From an uncultured Clostridia bacterium (GTDB taxonomy: Bacteria > Cyanobacteriota > Vampirovibrionia > Gastranaerophilales > Gastranaerophilaceae): a DNA stretch of 52,599 nt. This document shows positions 25,151 through 34,141 of the stretch, piece by piece. The stretch spans positions 1 to 52,599 of the forward strand of contig CAMEWS010000007.1 of NCBI GenBank assembly GCA_945946765.1, in the 5' to 3' direction. Position 1 is the first letter of the stretch. Each line of letters begins with the position of its first letter. A program made the position numbers and the translations under genes. The notes under the pieces are model-generated. The model made no database searches, was not told the origin of the DNA, and saw nothing but the letters and a program-made list of their open reading frames with translations.

Positions 25151-26155
25151 ATGGTTAATAATGTAATTCGTAAGCTATTAAATAAAGAACATTTGAAATC
25201 AGATGATGTTAATCTGTTTGTTAACGGAATTTTTGAGAATAAAATAACTGATTCACAAATAGGTGCGTTAATATTGGGTTTAACAATTAAAGGTGTTGAG
25301 CTTGATGAGTTAAAGTTTTTAGTTGATTCAATCAGAGAAAAGTCTGTTTTATTGCATTTTAACGAGGATGTTTTGAGTTGCAGTGGTACAGGTGCAGATT
25401 TTCAAGAAACTTTTAATATATCAACCGCATCAGCAATTGTTGCAGCGGCGGCAGGTGCAAAAGTTGTAAAAAAAGTAATGCCTGCTATTATTGAAAAAAC
25501 AGGCAATTTGGATTTTTTAAAAGCTTTAGGGGTACCGGCATGTTATACAGAGCAGGAGGCTAAAAAGCAATTTTTAGATTCAGGCATTTGTTTTGTTTCT
25601 GCACAACATTTTAATCCTATTGAAAATAAGCTTTTTGAAATAAGAAAAGAAATTGCCCAAAAGTCTGTATTTAATGTTACAGATGCGCTTATCACTGCAG
25701 GATTGCCCTCTTATCAGTTAGTTGGTACATCTATTCCTGAGATGGCAGAGAATATTGCAGAATTATTAAAGTTTTTGAATGTTAAACGTGCAATGGTCGT
25801 AAATGCACAAAATCCATTGTTGGATGAAATTAGTATTTGTTCAGAAACAACGGTTTTGGAACTTAATGAAGGTGAGATTGAAAAGTTTGAAATTACCCCC
25901 GATAAATTTGGTATAAAAAGGGCAGAAATACTTTCGTTACGAGGGGCAACAGCAGAGTACAATGCAAATCTTGTTATGGATATTTTTAGCGGAAAAATTA
26001 AAGATGCAAAACTGGATGTTGTTGCAATGAATGTGGGCGCCATGCTGTATTTGTGTGGTGAGGCGAGAAATTGCCTTGAGGGTATAATGAAGGCTTATAC
26101 AACTATAAGTAAAGGTCTTGCTTTGCAAAAGGTGATGGATTTGCGTAAATTTTGA
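25151..26155 (+). CDS. Divergent anthranilate phosphoribosyltransferase (TrpD) family protein
   Basis: 334 residues with the TrpD/thymidine-phosphorylase layout: an N-terminal helical domain, then SCSGTGADFQETFNISTAS, matching the GTGGD---TFNIST phosphoribosyl-diphosphate loop with the second glycine changed. The next TrpD signature KHGNR--S is replaced by KKVMPAIIEKTGNLDFLKAL. The arginine that contacts anthranilate is a lysine in KSVFNVTDALITAG. The metal-binding Asp-Glu pair is kept in LLDEIS. No other tryptophan gene is present. It is probably a paralog with a different or lost substrate. No ribosome site is visible; a long AT run (ATATATATATGG) precedes the ATG. Confidence 0.8.
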   Translation: MVNNVIRKLLNKEHLKSDDVNLFVNGIFENKITDSQIGALILGLTIKGVELDELKFLVDSIREKSVLLHFNEDVLSCSGTGADFQETFNISTASAIVAAAAGAKVVKKVMPAIIEKTGNLDFLKALGVPACYTEQEAKKQFLDSGICFVSAQHFNPIENKLFEIRKEIAQKSVFNVTDALITAGLPSYQLVGTSIPEMAENIAELLKFLNVKRAMVVNAQNPLLDEISICSETTVLELNEGEIEKFEITPDKFGIKRAEILSLRGATAEYNANLVMDIFSGKIKDAKLDVVAMNVGAMLYLCGEARNCLEGIMKAYTTISKGLALQKVMDLRKF

Positions 26156-26217
26156 TGCGAATTGATTAATAAATGTAAACCATATAGATGATATTATTAA
26201 AGTTTTTAACTATAAAT

Positions 26218-26300
26218 GCCGACTACTATATTGTCAGACAAACAGTCTGGCAAACCTCCTCCCCAAGTCTAGTAGCCGGCCTCAATGGACGGCTTTTTTT
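26218..26300 (+). ncRNA. Candidate small RNA or attenuator with C-rich loop and intrinsic terminator
   Basis: GCCGACTACTA (26218-26228) can pair with TAGTAGCCGGC (26270-26280) at ten of eleven positions. Inside lies a hairpin GTCAGAC / GTCTGGC (26233-26239, 26245-26251) and an unpaired CCTCCTCCCC (26256-26265), complementary to Shine-Dalgarno sequences. A terminator follows: AGCCGGCC, TCAAT loop, GGACGGCT, then T7. The terminator's left arm (26274-26281) overlaps the right arm of the outer stem, so the two structures compete. It could be a trans-acting sRNA or a switch; TATAAA at 26211-26216 is a possible -10. The element matches no riboswitch I recognise. Confidence 0.55.
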
Positions 26301-26585
26301 TATTGATAATTTTAATTTTTGTCGTGAAAATTTGTGTTTTTGGCAATAACTATGTTCTTAAGGCGAAATCGCATGCAGTCTTGCTTTTGTGGTAGAAACC
26401 CCAACCTACTTTCTAAATTTGAATGACAGTTTTATCTTTATGTATAATCATGTAATATTAAGTTTTGTCACTGTAAAGATGTTATAAAATCTTTTCTCGT
26501 TGCTTGGTTTACTATATACTTTTTATAAAACTAAAGATAAGTAGAAGCCGATTTTCGGTTTGCCATTTGGCAGGAGTTAGTATTT
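26301..26585. other. Non-coding stretch upstream of manC
   Basis: 285 bases without a plausible reading frame. Position 26350-26420 is less AT-rich than its surroundings, with GGCGAAATCGCATGCAG and GTAGAAACCCCAACCTAC (a small hairpin), but I recognise no RNA family. AGGAG at about 26571 is the manC ribosome site. A promoter for manC is expected in the last 120 bases; TATAAAA strings occur but no convincing pair of boxes. Confidence 0.3.
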
Positions 26586-28043
26586 ATGGATGTTAGCAAT
26601 GTTTATGCAGTAATATTGGCAGGTGGTTCGGGTAGCAGATTGTGGCCGTTAAGCAGGGAAATTCACCCAAAACAACTGATGAAGCTTGATGATGATTATA
26701 CTTTGTTTCAATCTGCTTTTATTAGATTAGTAAACTGTGTTGATGATAAAAATATTCTTAGTATTACTAATGTTAAGCTGGAAGGCATGGTTAAAACTCA
26801 ACTTAAAGAAATGCAAGAAAAGTTTTGCCGGAAATCAAGTTATAGAGTTATAACAGAACCTGAAGGAAGAAATACTGCACCTGCAATAGCACTTGCAATT
26901 AAGTACATAGAAAAATTGCAAAAAGATAAAGGTATTAAAGATGATACCATTATTGTTGCTGTTCCTTCAGATAATTTGATTACGGAAAATGAAAAATATT
27001 GTGCTGCAGTCAGTGCTGGTATAAAGCTTGCTAAAGAGAATTATATAGTTACATTTGGTGTAAGACCCGATAGAGCTGATGTTGGAATGGGGTATATTCG
27101 TGCTAAGAATAACAGGAAAATCAGAACAATTGCCTCAGGCGGAATGAAAGTTGAGTCTTTTGTCGAAAAACCTGATTTGGAAACAGCACAAGAGTTTGTG
27201 GATTCCAATAAATATTATTGGAATAGTGGTATGTTTGTATTTAAAGCATCTGTAATGATGTCTGAATTGAAGAAATACAACAAAGAAATTTTTGATATTA
27301 TTAAAAATACCGAAATTTCATCGCAAACACCAACTGCACCTTATCAAAATTATAAAGACATGCCTGATATCTCTATTGATTATGCTGTTATGGAAAACAC
27401 TAAAAAGCTTGCGATGATTCCTTTGGAGTGTGATTGGAAGGATGTCGGTTCTTGGGAAGCTGTTTATGATATTTCCGAAAAAGATAAAAAAGGTAATTAC
27501 GTTAACGGCAATGTTATTGATTTAGACAGTCATGATTCCGTTATTTATTCCACTTCAAAATTAATAACAACTATTGGGTTAAAAGATACTGTTGTTGTTG
27601 AAACGGAAGATGCTGTTCTTGTTTGTGACAGACACAGGGCACAGGACGTAAAAAGGATTGTAAATTATTTAAAAGAAAGAAATGATGCAACTCAGTACAG
27701 TCACAAAACAGTATACAGACCTTGGGGGTATTATACTGTATTGAATGAGGGTAAAGGTTTCCTTACAAAATGCATTTATGTAAATCCAGGAGCAAAATTA
27801 AGCGTACAACTACATCATCATAGAAGCGAGCACTGGGTTGTTGTTGAAGGTAAGGCATTAGTCCTTAAGGGTGAAGAATTCTTTGAACTAAACAATGGTG
27901 ACAGCATTGATTTGGCAGTAGAAGAAAAACATTCTTTGCAAAACCCTTATGATGAGCCGTTAAAAATTCTTGAAATTCAAAAAGGTGATATCCTTGATGA
28001 GGAAGATATTGTTCGCTTTGAAGATATGTATGGCAGGGTATAA
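26586..28043 (+). CDS. manC: Mannose-1-phosphate guanylyltransferase / mannose-6-phosphate isomerase
   Basis: 485 residues, the usual size for the bifunctional ManC/AlgA type. The nucleotidyltransferase part starts VYAVILAGGSGSRLWPLSRE, followed by the HPKQ motif; the FVEKP motif appears about residue 195 and YYWNSGMF about 213. The C-terminal cupin has YRPWGYYTVL, QLHHHRSEHWVVVEGKA and NPYDEPLKILEIQKGD. It makes GDP-mannose from mannose-1-phosphate and GTP, and probably isomerises fructose-6-phosphate, feeding surface glycan synthesis. That suits the transferases at 16696-20356 and 30306-31064. Confidence 0.95.
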   Translation: MDVSNVYAVILAGGSGSRLWPLSREIHPKQLMKLDDDYTLFQSAFIRLVNCVDDKNILSITNVKLEGMVKTQLKEMQEKFCRKSSYRVITEPEGRNTAPAIALAIKYIEKLQKDKGIKDDTIIVAVPSDNLITENEKYCAAVSAGIKLAKENYIVTFGVRPDRADVGMGYIRAKNNRKIRTIASGGMKVESFVEKPDLETAQEFVDSNKYYWNSGMFVFKASVMMSELKKYNKEIFDIIKNTEISSQTPTAPYQNYKDMPDISIDYAVMENTKKLAMIPLECDWKDVGSWEAVYDISEKDKKGNYVNGNVIDLDSHDSVIYSTSKLITTIGLKDTVVVETEDAVLVCDRHRAQDVKRIVNYLKERNDATQYSHKTVYRPWGYYTVLNEGKGFLTKCIYVNPGAKLSVQLHHHRSEHWVVVEGKALVLKGEEFFELNNGDSIDLAVEEKHSLQNPYDEPLKILEIQKGDILDEEDIVRFEDMYGRV

Positions 28044-28057
28044 TTTTTAGGAATCAA

Positions 28058-28540
28058 TTGACAGTAAAAATGAATATAAAAATTATTGCAGTTGGTAAAA
28101 TTAAAGAAAAATTCACAAAAGAAGCCATTGAAGAATACAAAAAACGACTTGGTGCTTATTGCAGTTTGGCATTGTGTGAAATTCCTGCACAAGATATTAA
28201 AGATGAAAATCTTGCTTTAAAATATATGGAGCTTGAAGGTGAAAAGATTTTGCAAGCTGTTAAGTCGGATTCTTATGTAATAACTTTGGAAATTGAAGGC
28301 AAAATGCTTTCTTCAGAAGGCTTTGCGCAAAAAATCAAAGAACTTTCTTATGAAGGACATAATGAAATAGTGTTTATTATAGGCGGTGCAAACGGTTTAA
28401 GTCGGTCAGTCAGGGACAGAGCTGATTTTAAGCTGAGCTTTTCAAAAATGACTTTTACCCACCAATTTATCAGAGTTTTGTTATATGAACAAATTTACAG
28501 AGCCTTCAAAATAATAAATAATGAAAACTATCACAGATAG
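28058..28540 (+). CDS. rlmH: 23S rRNA pseudouridine-1915 N3-methyltransferase
   Basis: SPOUT-fold methyltransferase that modifies pseudouridine 1915 of helix 69 on assembled 70S ribosomes. Family marks are IKIIAVGKIKEKFTKEAIEE, YVITLEIEGKMLSSEGFAQ, the knot FIIGGANGLS, and LSFSKMTFTHQFIRVLLYEQ followed by IYRAFKI and the terminal NENYHR. The 160-residue frame starts at TTG (28058), which has TAGGA five bases upstream. An in-frame ATG at 28070 gives the more typical 156-residue product but leaves the ribosome site 17 bases away. I keep the TTG start, with some doubt. Confidence 0.95.
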   Translation: MTVKMNIKIIAVGKIKEKFTKEAIEEYKKRLGAYCSLALCEIPAQDIKDENLALKYMELEGEKILQAVKSDSYVITLEIEGKMLSSEGFAQKIKELSYEGHNEIVFIIGGANGLSRSVRDRADFKLSFSKMTFTHQFIRVLLYEQIYRAFKIINNENYHR

Positions 28541-28582
28541 TTCTCGTTGCATAATATTCCCCAGATGGGACTGATGTTTATA

Positions 28583-30193
28583 CTATTCTTCAACTCTTGG
28601 GATTAAGGTACAGCCTGTGTTAGGATTGTATTCACAAATACAATTTTTGCCATTGTTTTTTGCATTGTACAGGGCAACATCGGCAAGCTCGATAAGAGTT
28701 TGTTCATCCAATGCACAAGATGGATATTCACTCATACCAATACTAACAGTCGGACAGATATTTATATTGTCTTTAACGTTAATTTTAATTTTGCTGATAT
28801 TTTTTCTGATTCTTTCTGCAATAATTTTTGAATCATTTATGTTGGTTTCGGGAAGAATTACCGTAAATTCTTCACCACCGTATCTGGAAGCAATATCAAT
28901 CTTTCTTATTGTTTGAGAAATACAGCTTGCAATTTCTCTTAAGACTTGGTCTCCAACAGGGTGTCCGTATGTATCGTTAACACTTTTGAAGTTATCAATA
29001 TCCATCATTAACAGAGTCATTTCGTGGTTGTATCTTGAGGAACGTTTGATTTCATTTTCCAAAAGTGTATAGAAATGTCTGTAAATATAGAGTTTTGTAA
29101 GACCGTCTTTTGTTGCAAGTTCATATAATTTTGCATTGTCTATTGCAATTGCAGCTTGATTTGCAAGTGCTTCAATAAACTCCAAATCTTGTTTATTGAA
29201 TAACTTGCCGTTTAATTTGTTCGAAATATTAATAACACCTATTGGTTCACCTTTTGCAATCAAAGGCACACAAAGCAGTGAGTTTACATTCAATTCCTGT
29301 CCGTTATTAATAAAACGAGGGTCATTTTGACCAAGGTTTGAAATAATTGATTTTTTTTCTACAAAAACCGTACCTGCTATACCTTCACCTACTTTGATTT
29401 TTGAACATTCCACAAGCCCGTTATTGATTTCTGTTTCAAGATTTTTGTCTGCAAGTCCGTACACAACTTTGGTTTGCAATATGTTTTCCGCAAAATTGTA
29501 TAGCATCAATGAGCCTTTTTCAGCATCAATTGTTTCCAATGCTTTATTTAAAATAACTCTTAACAATCGTTTTAAGTCATCAATAAAGTTAACCGCTTGA
29601 GAAATATTATAAAGAATTGAAATATTATGAAGCGATTTTTGCAGTTTTTTTAAATCATTTTCTTGATTACGTCTTTTTATGTATTTAATTAAAATCGGAC
29701 CGATATAATTGAATACTTTGTTTAGATATGTAAGTTCAGCATTTGTAAAATCAGAGCCGTCAGTTTTGTTCCCAATTGCTGCAATAAAGTATGGTATTGA
29801 ATCTTTTTGAAAAAGTTTGAAATATGAACAATTCATGTCTTTTAATTGATATTTATCCCAAAAAGATTTGTATATGGGTTGTCCATTATTATCAGAAATT
29901 TTTATAAATTCGTTTTTGCTTAAAACTTCCCAGAATCCTTCATCATCATTTTCAAATTGAAAATATTCGTGATCATTGGGATTTGAACGGGACACCATGT
30001 AATATATTTTTTCATGGTGAATAAAAAATCTCACATTATCTATATTTAGAGATTGTGAAATAAACTCGGATACTTTTTCTATTAAATCTTCAATAGAATC
30101 AGCTTGAGTTGATATTATGCTTAACTCAAATAAACTGTTAAGATCATAAAAGTTTTTTTGCAGAGTTGATATTTTATCAGATAAATTATCCAT
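28583..30193 (-). CDS. GAF-GAF-GGDEF diguanylate cyclase
   Basis: 536 residues from the ATG at 30193; a TTG extension to 30229 has no ribosome site. Two GAF-type sensor domains occupy about residues 10-180 and 205-365; the second shows EKGSLMLYNFAENILQTKVV, IKVGEGIAGTVF and FIEALANQAAIAIDNAKLYE. The catalytic domain begins DGLTKLYIYRHFY and carries RYGGEEFTVILPE. Four residues before that arginine-tyrosine pair is RKID, the RxxD inhibitory site, so product feedback is likely. It makes c-di-GMP from GTP. No membrane helix is present, so it senses a cytosolic signal. It is divergent from the TagA-family gene. Confidence 0.93.
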   Translation of the reverse strand: MDNLSDKISTLQKNFYDLNSLFELSIISTQADSIEDLIEKVSEFISQSLNIDNVRFFIHHEKIYYMVSRSNPNDHEYFQFENDDEGFWEVLSKNEFIKISDNNGQPIYKSFWDKYQLKDMNCSYFKLFQKDSIPYFIAAIGNKTDGSDFTNAELTYLNKVFNYIGPILIKYIKRRNQENDLKKLQKSLHNISILYNISQAVNFIDDLKRLLRVILNKALETIDAEKGSLMLYNFAENILQTKVVYGLADKNLETEINNGLVECSKIKVGEGIAGTVFVEKKSIISNLGQNDPRFINNGQELNVNSLLCVPLIAKGEPIGVINISNKLNGKLFNKQDLEFIEALANQAAIAIDNAKLYELATKDGLTKLYIYRHFYTLLENEIKRSSRYNHEMTLLMMDIDNFKSVNDTYGHPVGDQVLREIASCISQTIRKIDIASRYGGEEFTVILPETNINDSKIIAERIRKNISKIKINVKDNINICPTVSIGMSEYPSCALDEQTLIELADVALYNAKNNGKNCICEYNPNTGCTLIPRVEE

Positions 30194-30305
30194 AATAATT
30201 ATTTTATTAAAATTGTGATAATAATTCAATCAACTAAATAGAGTGCAGTTTTGTAAATCATTATTTCTTGATTATTATAGCAATAGCCTATATAATTATA
30301 ATATT

Positions 30306-31064
30306 ATGGTTAATTTACAAGTAAAAAAAGAACCTGTTTTGGGTTTTGAGGTTGATTTATTTTCTTTTGACGAAGCATTGCAGCATGTACACCAACATTT
30401 GAGAGAAAATAAAGGTTTGCATATAGTTACCATTAATCCTGAAATGATTATGCAAGGTAATAAAAATGATAAATTCGGTCGGGTTTTGAACAATGCAGGT
30501 TTGACTGTACCTGATGGTGTAGGTATCAAAATTGCGTTAAAAATCAAAGGGATAAACCAAGAGACAATTCCGGGTGTCGAGTTTGCAAAGAAAATTGCTT
30601 TAATATGTGCATTGGATGGGTATTCAGTAGGGATGTTCGGTGCAAAAGAAGAAATTATTCAACAGGCTGCTAAAAATTTGCGTCAAGAATGTGAAAATAT
30701 TAATATTACTTATATCAGAAACGGATTTTTTTTAGAATCTGAAGAAAAAACTATTAAAGAAGAACTGAAAGCAATTAGCCCTCGAGTATTGTTTGTTGCT
30801 TTGGGGTCACCAAAACAAGAGATGTTTATATCTGAGCTTAAAGAAGAAATGCCAAACACGATATTTATAGGAGTTGGCGGAAGTTTTGATGTGTGGTCGG
30901 GAGTTGTGCAAAGAGCTCCGAAAATTTATCAAAAACTTGGGCTTGAATGGTTGTATCGTACTATAAAAGAGCCTTCGAGATTTAAGAGGATATTTCCAAC
31001 TTTGCCATTGTTCCTTATTCAGGTTATAATGGAAACTATAAACGAAAAGATTCGGGGAGTATAA
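30306..31064 (+). CDS. WecB/TagA/CpsF family glycosyltransferase
   Basis: 252 residues from the ATG at 30306; a longer frame to 30243 has no ribosome site and an atypical N-terminus. Family signatures are clear: HIVTINPEMIMQG, LTVPDGVGIKIALK, GMFGAKEEI, FVALGSPKQEMFI, and the C-terminal GVGGSFDVWSGVVQRAPKIY plus EWLYRTIKEPSRFKR. These GT26 enzymes transfer N-acetylmannosamine or related sugars to lipid-linked acceptors in wall teichoic acid or enterobacterial common antigen-type synthesis. It heads a co-directional run with ftsEX, 30 bases downstream. Confidence 0.92.
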   Translation: MVNLQVKKEPVLGFEVDLFSFDEALQHVHQHLRENKGLHIVTINPEMIMQGNKNDKFGRVLNNAGLTVPDGVGIKIALKIKGINQETIPGVEFAKKIALICALDGYSVGMFGAKEEIIQQAAKNLRQECENINITYIRNGFFLESEEKTIKEELKAISPRVLFVALGSPKQEMFISELKEEMPNTIFIGVGGSFDVWSGVVQRAPKIYQKLGLEWLYRTIKEPSRFKRIFPTLPLFLIQVIMETINEKIRGV

Positions 31065-31094
31065 TTTCACCCCTAGTGAGCAGAAGGTTAAAAT

Positions 31095-31769
31095 ATGATT
31101 CAACTCAGAGGTGTTACAAAAAAATATAAAAATAATTATGCTTTGCGTAATGTTAATCTCGATATTATGTCAGGTGAATTTGTATTTATTACAGGTTCAT
31201 CGGGTGCGGGCAAATCTACTTTGTTAAAGCTTTTATACCGAGAAGAAATTCCTACGGCAGGGACAATTATGATTGGTAATTCTAATATTGTTGCGTTGCC
31301 GGCAGAAAGAGTTCCAAACCTGAGAAGGTGTATGGGGATTGTGTTTCAGGACTATAAACTGCTTATGAATCAGAGCGTTTTTGATAATTGTGCTTATGTA
31401 ATTAGAACATTGGGCATGAGTTCTAAAGAAATAGCTGCAAGAGTTATGGGTGCTTTAAAAGTAGTAGGTCTTCATGAAAAGATGAATGCAAAAGCATCAG
31501 AACTTTCCGGTGGTGAGCAGCAAAGAGTTTCTATTGCAAGAGCAATTGTTAATGGTCCACCATTGCTTATTGCTGATGAGCCTACGGGAAACCTTGACCC
31601 GAAAAATTCTATGGAAATTATGCAAATTTTGGAGCAAATTAATCTTAAAGGCATAACGGTTATTGTTTCTACACATGACCACGCAATGGTTGATTATTTT
31701 AGAAAAAGAGTGCTTACATTGGAGGATGGTCAAATAGTTCGTGATGTTCAAGCCGGTACGTATGAATAA
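31095..31769 (+). CDS. ftsE: Cell-division ABC transporter ATPase FtsE
   Basis: 224 residues. Walker A is GSSGAGKST, the Q-loop VFQDYKLL, the signature LSGGEQQRVSIARAI, and Walker B LLIADEPTGNLD followed by a VSTHDH switch. RGVTKKYKNNYALRNVNLDI at the start is FtsE-like, and the size is right. FtsE powers FtsX to activate periplasmic or surface peptidoglycan hydrolases at the septum. AGAAGG precedes the ATG. ftsX starts within 20 bases of its stop codon. Confidence 0.96.
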   Translation: MIQLRGVTKKYKNNYALRNVNLDIMSGEFVFITGSSGAGKSTLLKLLYREEIPTAGTIMIGNSNIVALPAERVPNLRRCMGIVFQDYKLLMNQSVFDNCAYVIRTLGMSSKEIAARVMGALKVVGLHEKMNAKASELSGGEQQRVSIARAIVNGPPLLIADEPTGNLDPKNSMEIMQILEQINLKGITVIVSTHDHAMVDYFRKRVLTLEDGQIVRDVQAGTYE

Positions 31770-31786
31770 TATAATGAGTGTTTAAT

Positions 31787-32701
31787 ATGAGTGATGAATC
31801 AACAAAAGCATTAATAAAAAAGAAAGTAAAAGAGCATATTCCGAAAGATTGGCTTAAAGAGTTAAGAATTGTCTATAGAATTGCATTAGAAACTATCTAT
31901 GGTATTAAAAGAACCGGTTGGATTAATCTTGCGATTATTACGACAATGGCTGCGATATTAACTATTTTTGGCTCTTTATTTAGGTTTACTATTTCTCTTA
32001 ATACTTTTGTTCATGAATTGGGAAATGCTTTAGAAATTTCCGTGTATGTTAAATCTAATGCAAATACTTCGGAATTGGCAAAAGATATCAGAAAGTATGA
32101 ACATGTTGAGCGAGTAAAAATAATACCTAAGGAGAAATCTTGGGCTGACTTAAAAAGAGAGTTTGATGTTGCAAACATGGAAAATCCGCTGCCTGATACG
32201 TTGCACGTAAAGGTTGATAAGCCGGAAAACATTACTGCTGTATACGATAAAGTTAAAGGAACTCTTGGGGTACATGATGTTAATTATGCAAAAGATATAG
32301 CAAAAAAAATGCAAATGTTTAACAATGTTGTACATACAATTACTCTTGTTGTAGTAATTCTTACGGCAGCTTTGACAATCACCATAATAAATAATACAAT
32401 ACAATTGGTAATTCAATCACGTAAAGAAGAAATAGAAATTATGCGATTGATGGGCGTAAGTAACTGGTATATCAAAATCCCATTGATATTACAAGGGGCA
32501 ATTTACGGTTTTGTTGGCGCATTAATTTCTTTGCTACCATTGAATGCCGTACATAACGGATTGTTGAAAGTACATGAGTTTTTCATGGTTCCGCCTCCGT
32601 TATTGGCAAATAATGTTGTTATATTGGCATTATTTGTAATTGCAGTCGGTTTTGGAGCCGGCGGAAGTCTAATATCAATTAAGAAACACTTGCAGGTATA
32701 A
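31787..32701 (+). CDS. ftsX: Cell-division ABC transporter permease FtsX
   Basis: 304 residues from ATG 31787; a GTG at 31778 is an alternative. Four membrane helices are visible: after a cytosolic N-terminus one helix (INLAIITTMAAILTIFGSLF), then an extracytoplasmic domain (ISVYVKSNANTSELAKDIRK; VERVKIIPKEKSW; NPLPDTLHVKV), then three helices at the C-terminal end separated by QSRKEEIEIMRLMGVSNWYI, the cytosolic coupling loop. This is the standard FtsX architecture. The HDOD gene begins five bases after its stop codon. Confidence 0.95.
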   Translation: MSDESTKALIKKKVKEHIPKDWLKELRIVYRIALETIYGIKRTGWINLAIITTMAAILTIFGSLFRFTISLNTFVHELGNALEISVYVKSNANTSELAKDIRKYEHVERVKIIPKEKSWADLKREFDVANMENPLPDTLHVKVDKPENITAVYDKVKGTLGVHDVNYAKDIAKKMQMFNNVVHTITLVVVILTAALTITIINNTIQLVIQSRKEEIEIMRLMGVSNWYIKIPLILQGAIYGFVGALISLLPLNAVHNGLLKVHEFFMVPPPLLANNVVILALFVIAVGFGAGGSLISIKKHLQV

Positions 32702-32706
32702 AAATT

Positions 32707-33504
32707 ATGAACGCACAACAAGTATTGGATAAGATAAAAGAAATTCCGGCAATGCCAAATGTAATTGTGAAGGCATTGGGTATTATTAAAGATGATACTT
32801 CGGGAACAAAAGAGTTGTCTGAAATTATGGCATATGATCAGGCTTTGACTTCACAGGTGTTAAAGCTTGTTAATTCTGCATATTACGGATTTGCTCAAGA
32901 AATTTCATCTGTCGGAAAAGCGTTAGCACTTTTGGGTATGACTCAAACAAAAAATATTGTTATCGCAGTAGCAATGAAGCCCATGCTTACTTCTCAGGGC
33001 GGAAAAGATATGTGGAAACATTCTATAAGATGTGCTGTTGCGTGTGAATATCTTGCGGAAAAAACAGGACTTCTTGATGCCGGTGATGCTTTTACTATAG
33101 GTTTTTTGCATGATATTGGCAAAATTTTGTTAAATATTGTTGATACAATGACGTATCAAAAAGTTAAAACAGCAGTTAAGAACGGTCAGGATATTCTTGA
33201 AGTTGAGAATGAATATTTTGAGACAAATCATGCAGATATGGGCTTTTTGCTTGCTAAAAAATGGAAGTTATCGATATTACTGGCAAATTGTATAAAGTAT
33301 CACCATGAACCTTTAGCTTCATCTATGCCTCAAGTTAGCACATTGGTTTATGTTGCTAATAAAATTTCACATGATGAACCCGAAGTGTTTGATGAGGACA
33401 TGGTTAAAGAGCAATTGGGTATTGATGTAAGTACAATAATGCAATATAGAGATGAAATTTTAGATAGGGCAAATGTTTTATTTGCATCTTTAAATGCTGC
33501 TTAG
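32707..33504 (+). CDS. HDOD domain protein
   Basis: 265 residues, essentially one HDOD domain. Marks include LDKIKEIPAMPNVIVKALGI, IMAYDQALTSQVLKLVNSAY, SSVGKALALLGMTQTKNIV, and FTIGFLHDIGKILLN, which keeps an HD pair, followed by a KYHHEP segment. HDOD proteins are regulatory relatives of HD phosphohydrolases and often work with c-di-GMP or chemotaxis-like signalling; most lack activity. It sits between ftsX and the prepilin cluster, so it may coordinate division or pilus-type secretion. It has no receiver or GGDEF partner domain. Confidence 0.92.
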   Translation: MNAQQVLDKIKEIPAMPNVIVKALGIIKDDTSGTKELSEIMAYDQALTSQVLKLVNSAYYGFAQEISSVGKALALLGMTQTKNIVIAVAMKPMLTSQGGKDMWKHSIRCAVACEYLAEKTGLLDAGDAFTIGFLHDIGKILLNIVDTMTYQKVKTAVKNGQDILEVENEYFETNHADMGFLLAKKWKLSILLANCIKYHHEPLASSMPQVSTLVYVANKISHDEPEVFDEDMVKEQLGIDVSTIMQYRDEILDRANVLFASLNAA

Positions 33505-33527
33505 TATTGTTAATTAAAGGATCAATG

Positions 33528-34106
33528 ATGGTTAAGTTATTTAAGTTATCTGCATTTACGTTGGCGGAGACACTTCTTACTTTAGTAATTATAGGGGTTG
33601 TTGCGGCAATGACTATTCCTACTGTAATGCACAATGCTGACGAGCGAAAGTATGTTGCTTTTACTCAAAAAACTTTTGCTGATGTTTCAGATGCAACAGC
33701 AAGGCTAGAAACCAAATATGGCGATGTGCAATTTTGGGATTTGTCTGATATAAATACTATAAAACAATATTATTCTTCAGTTATAGATACCGTTCCATAC
33801 ACCTCAGAATCTTGGAATGCCTCATCAATAAATGGTGAAGACGTTGGTGCTACAACTTATGATTTTAAGACAAATAATGGTTTTACATGGAGTGTTAATA
33901 AGGTTTCTTATGATAGCAAAGATGTAATTGCTGTTACACTTGACGTTAATGGCTCAAATCCTCCGAATGTAGAAGGGGTTGATATACACAGATTTTATAT
34001 GTTAAATGATAAAATAGAACCGGAAAGCAATTGTACAAAATATGTTCTTAAAACCAATAAAATGCCTTGGCTGAAAACATCAATGGATGCTTGTCCGCAA
34101 AGTTAA
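33528..34106 (+). CDS. Prepilin-like protein, cluster member 1
   Basis: 192 residues from ATG 33528, seven bases after AAAGG; ATG 33525 immediately before is equally possible. The leader is MVKLFKLSA, then FTLAETLLTLVIIGVVAAMT, with glutamate at +5 and alanine rather than glycine at -1. The soluble domain contains TLDVNGSNPPNVEGVDIHRF, the D-x-N-G-x3-P-N-x2-G-x-D motif shared with the neighbouring prepilins, and ends with two cysteines flanking NKMPWLKTS. It follows the HDOD gene by about 20 bases. Confidence 0.87.
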   Translation: MVKLFKLSAFTLAETLLTLVIIGVVAAMTIPTVMHNADERKYVAFTQKTFADVSDATARLETKYGDVQFWDLSDINTIKQYYSSVIDTVPYTSESWNASSINGEDVGATTYDFKTNNGFTWSVNKVSYDSKDVIAVTLDVNGSNPPNVEGVDIHRFYMLNDKIEPESNCTKYVLKTNKMPWLKTSMDACPQS

Positions 34107-34141
34107 ATAGGATGTAATCTCTTATGAAAAAGGATATGATA

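Noticed and set aside
26350-26420. Possible 6S-like RNA or riboswitch
   Set aside because: Only a small hairpin is visible and no conserved core could be matched.
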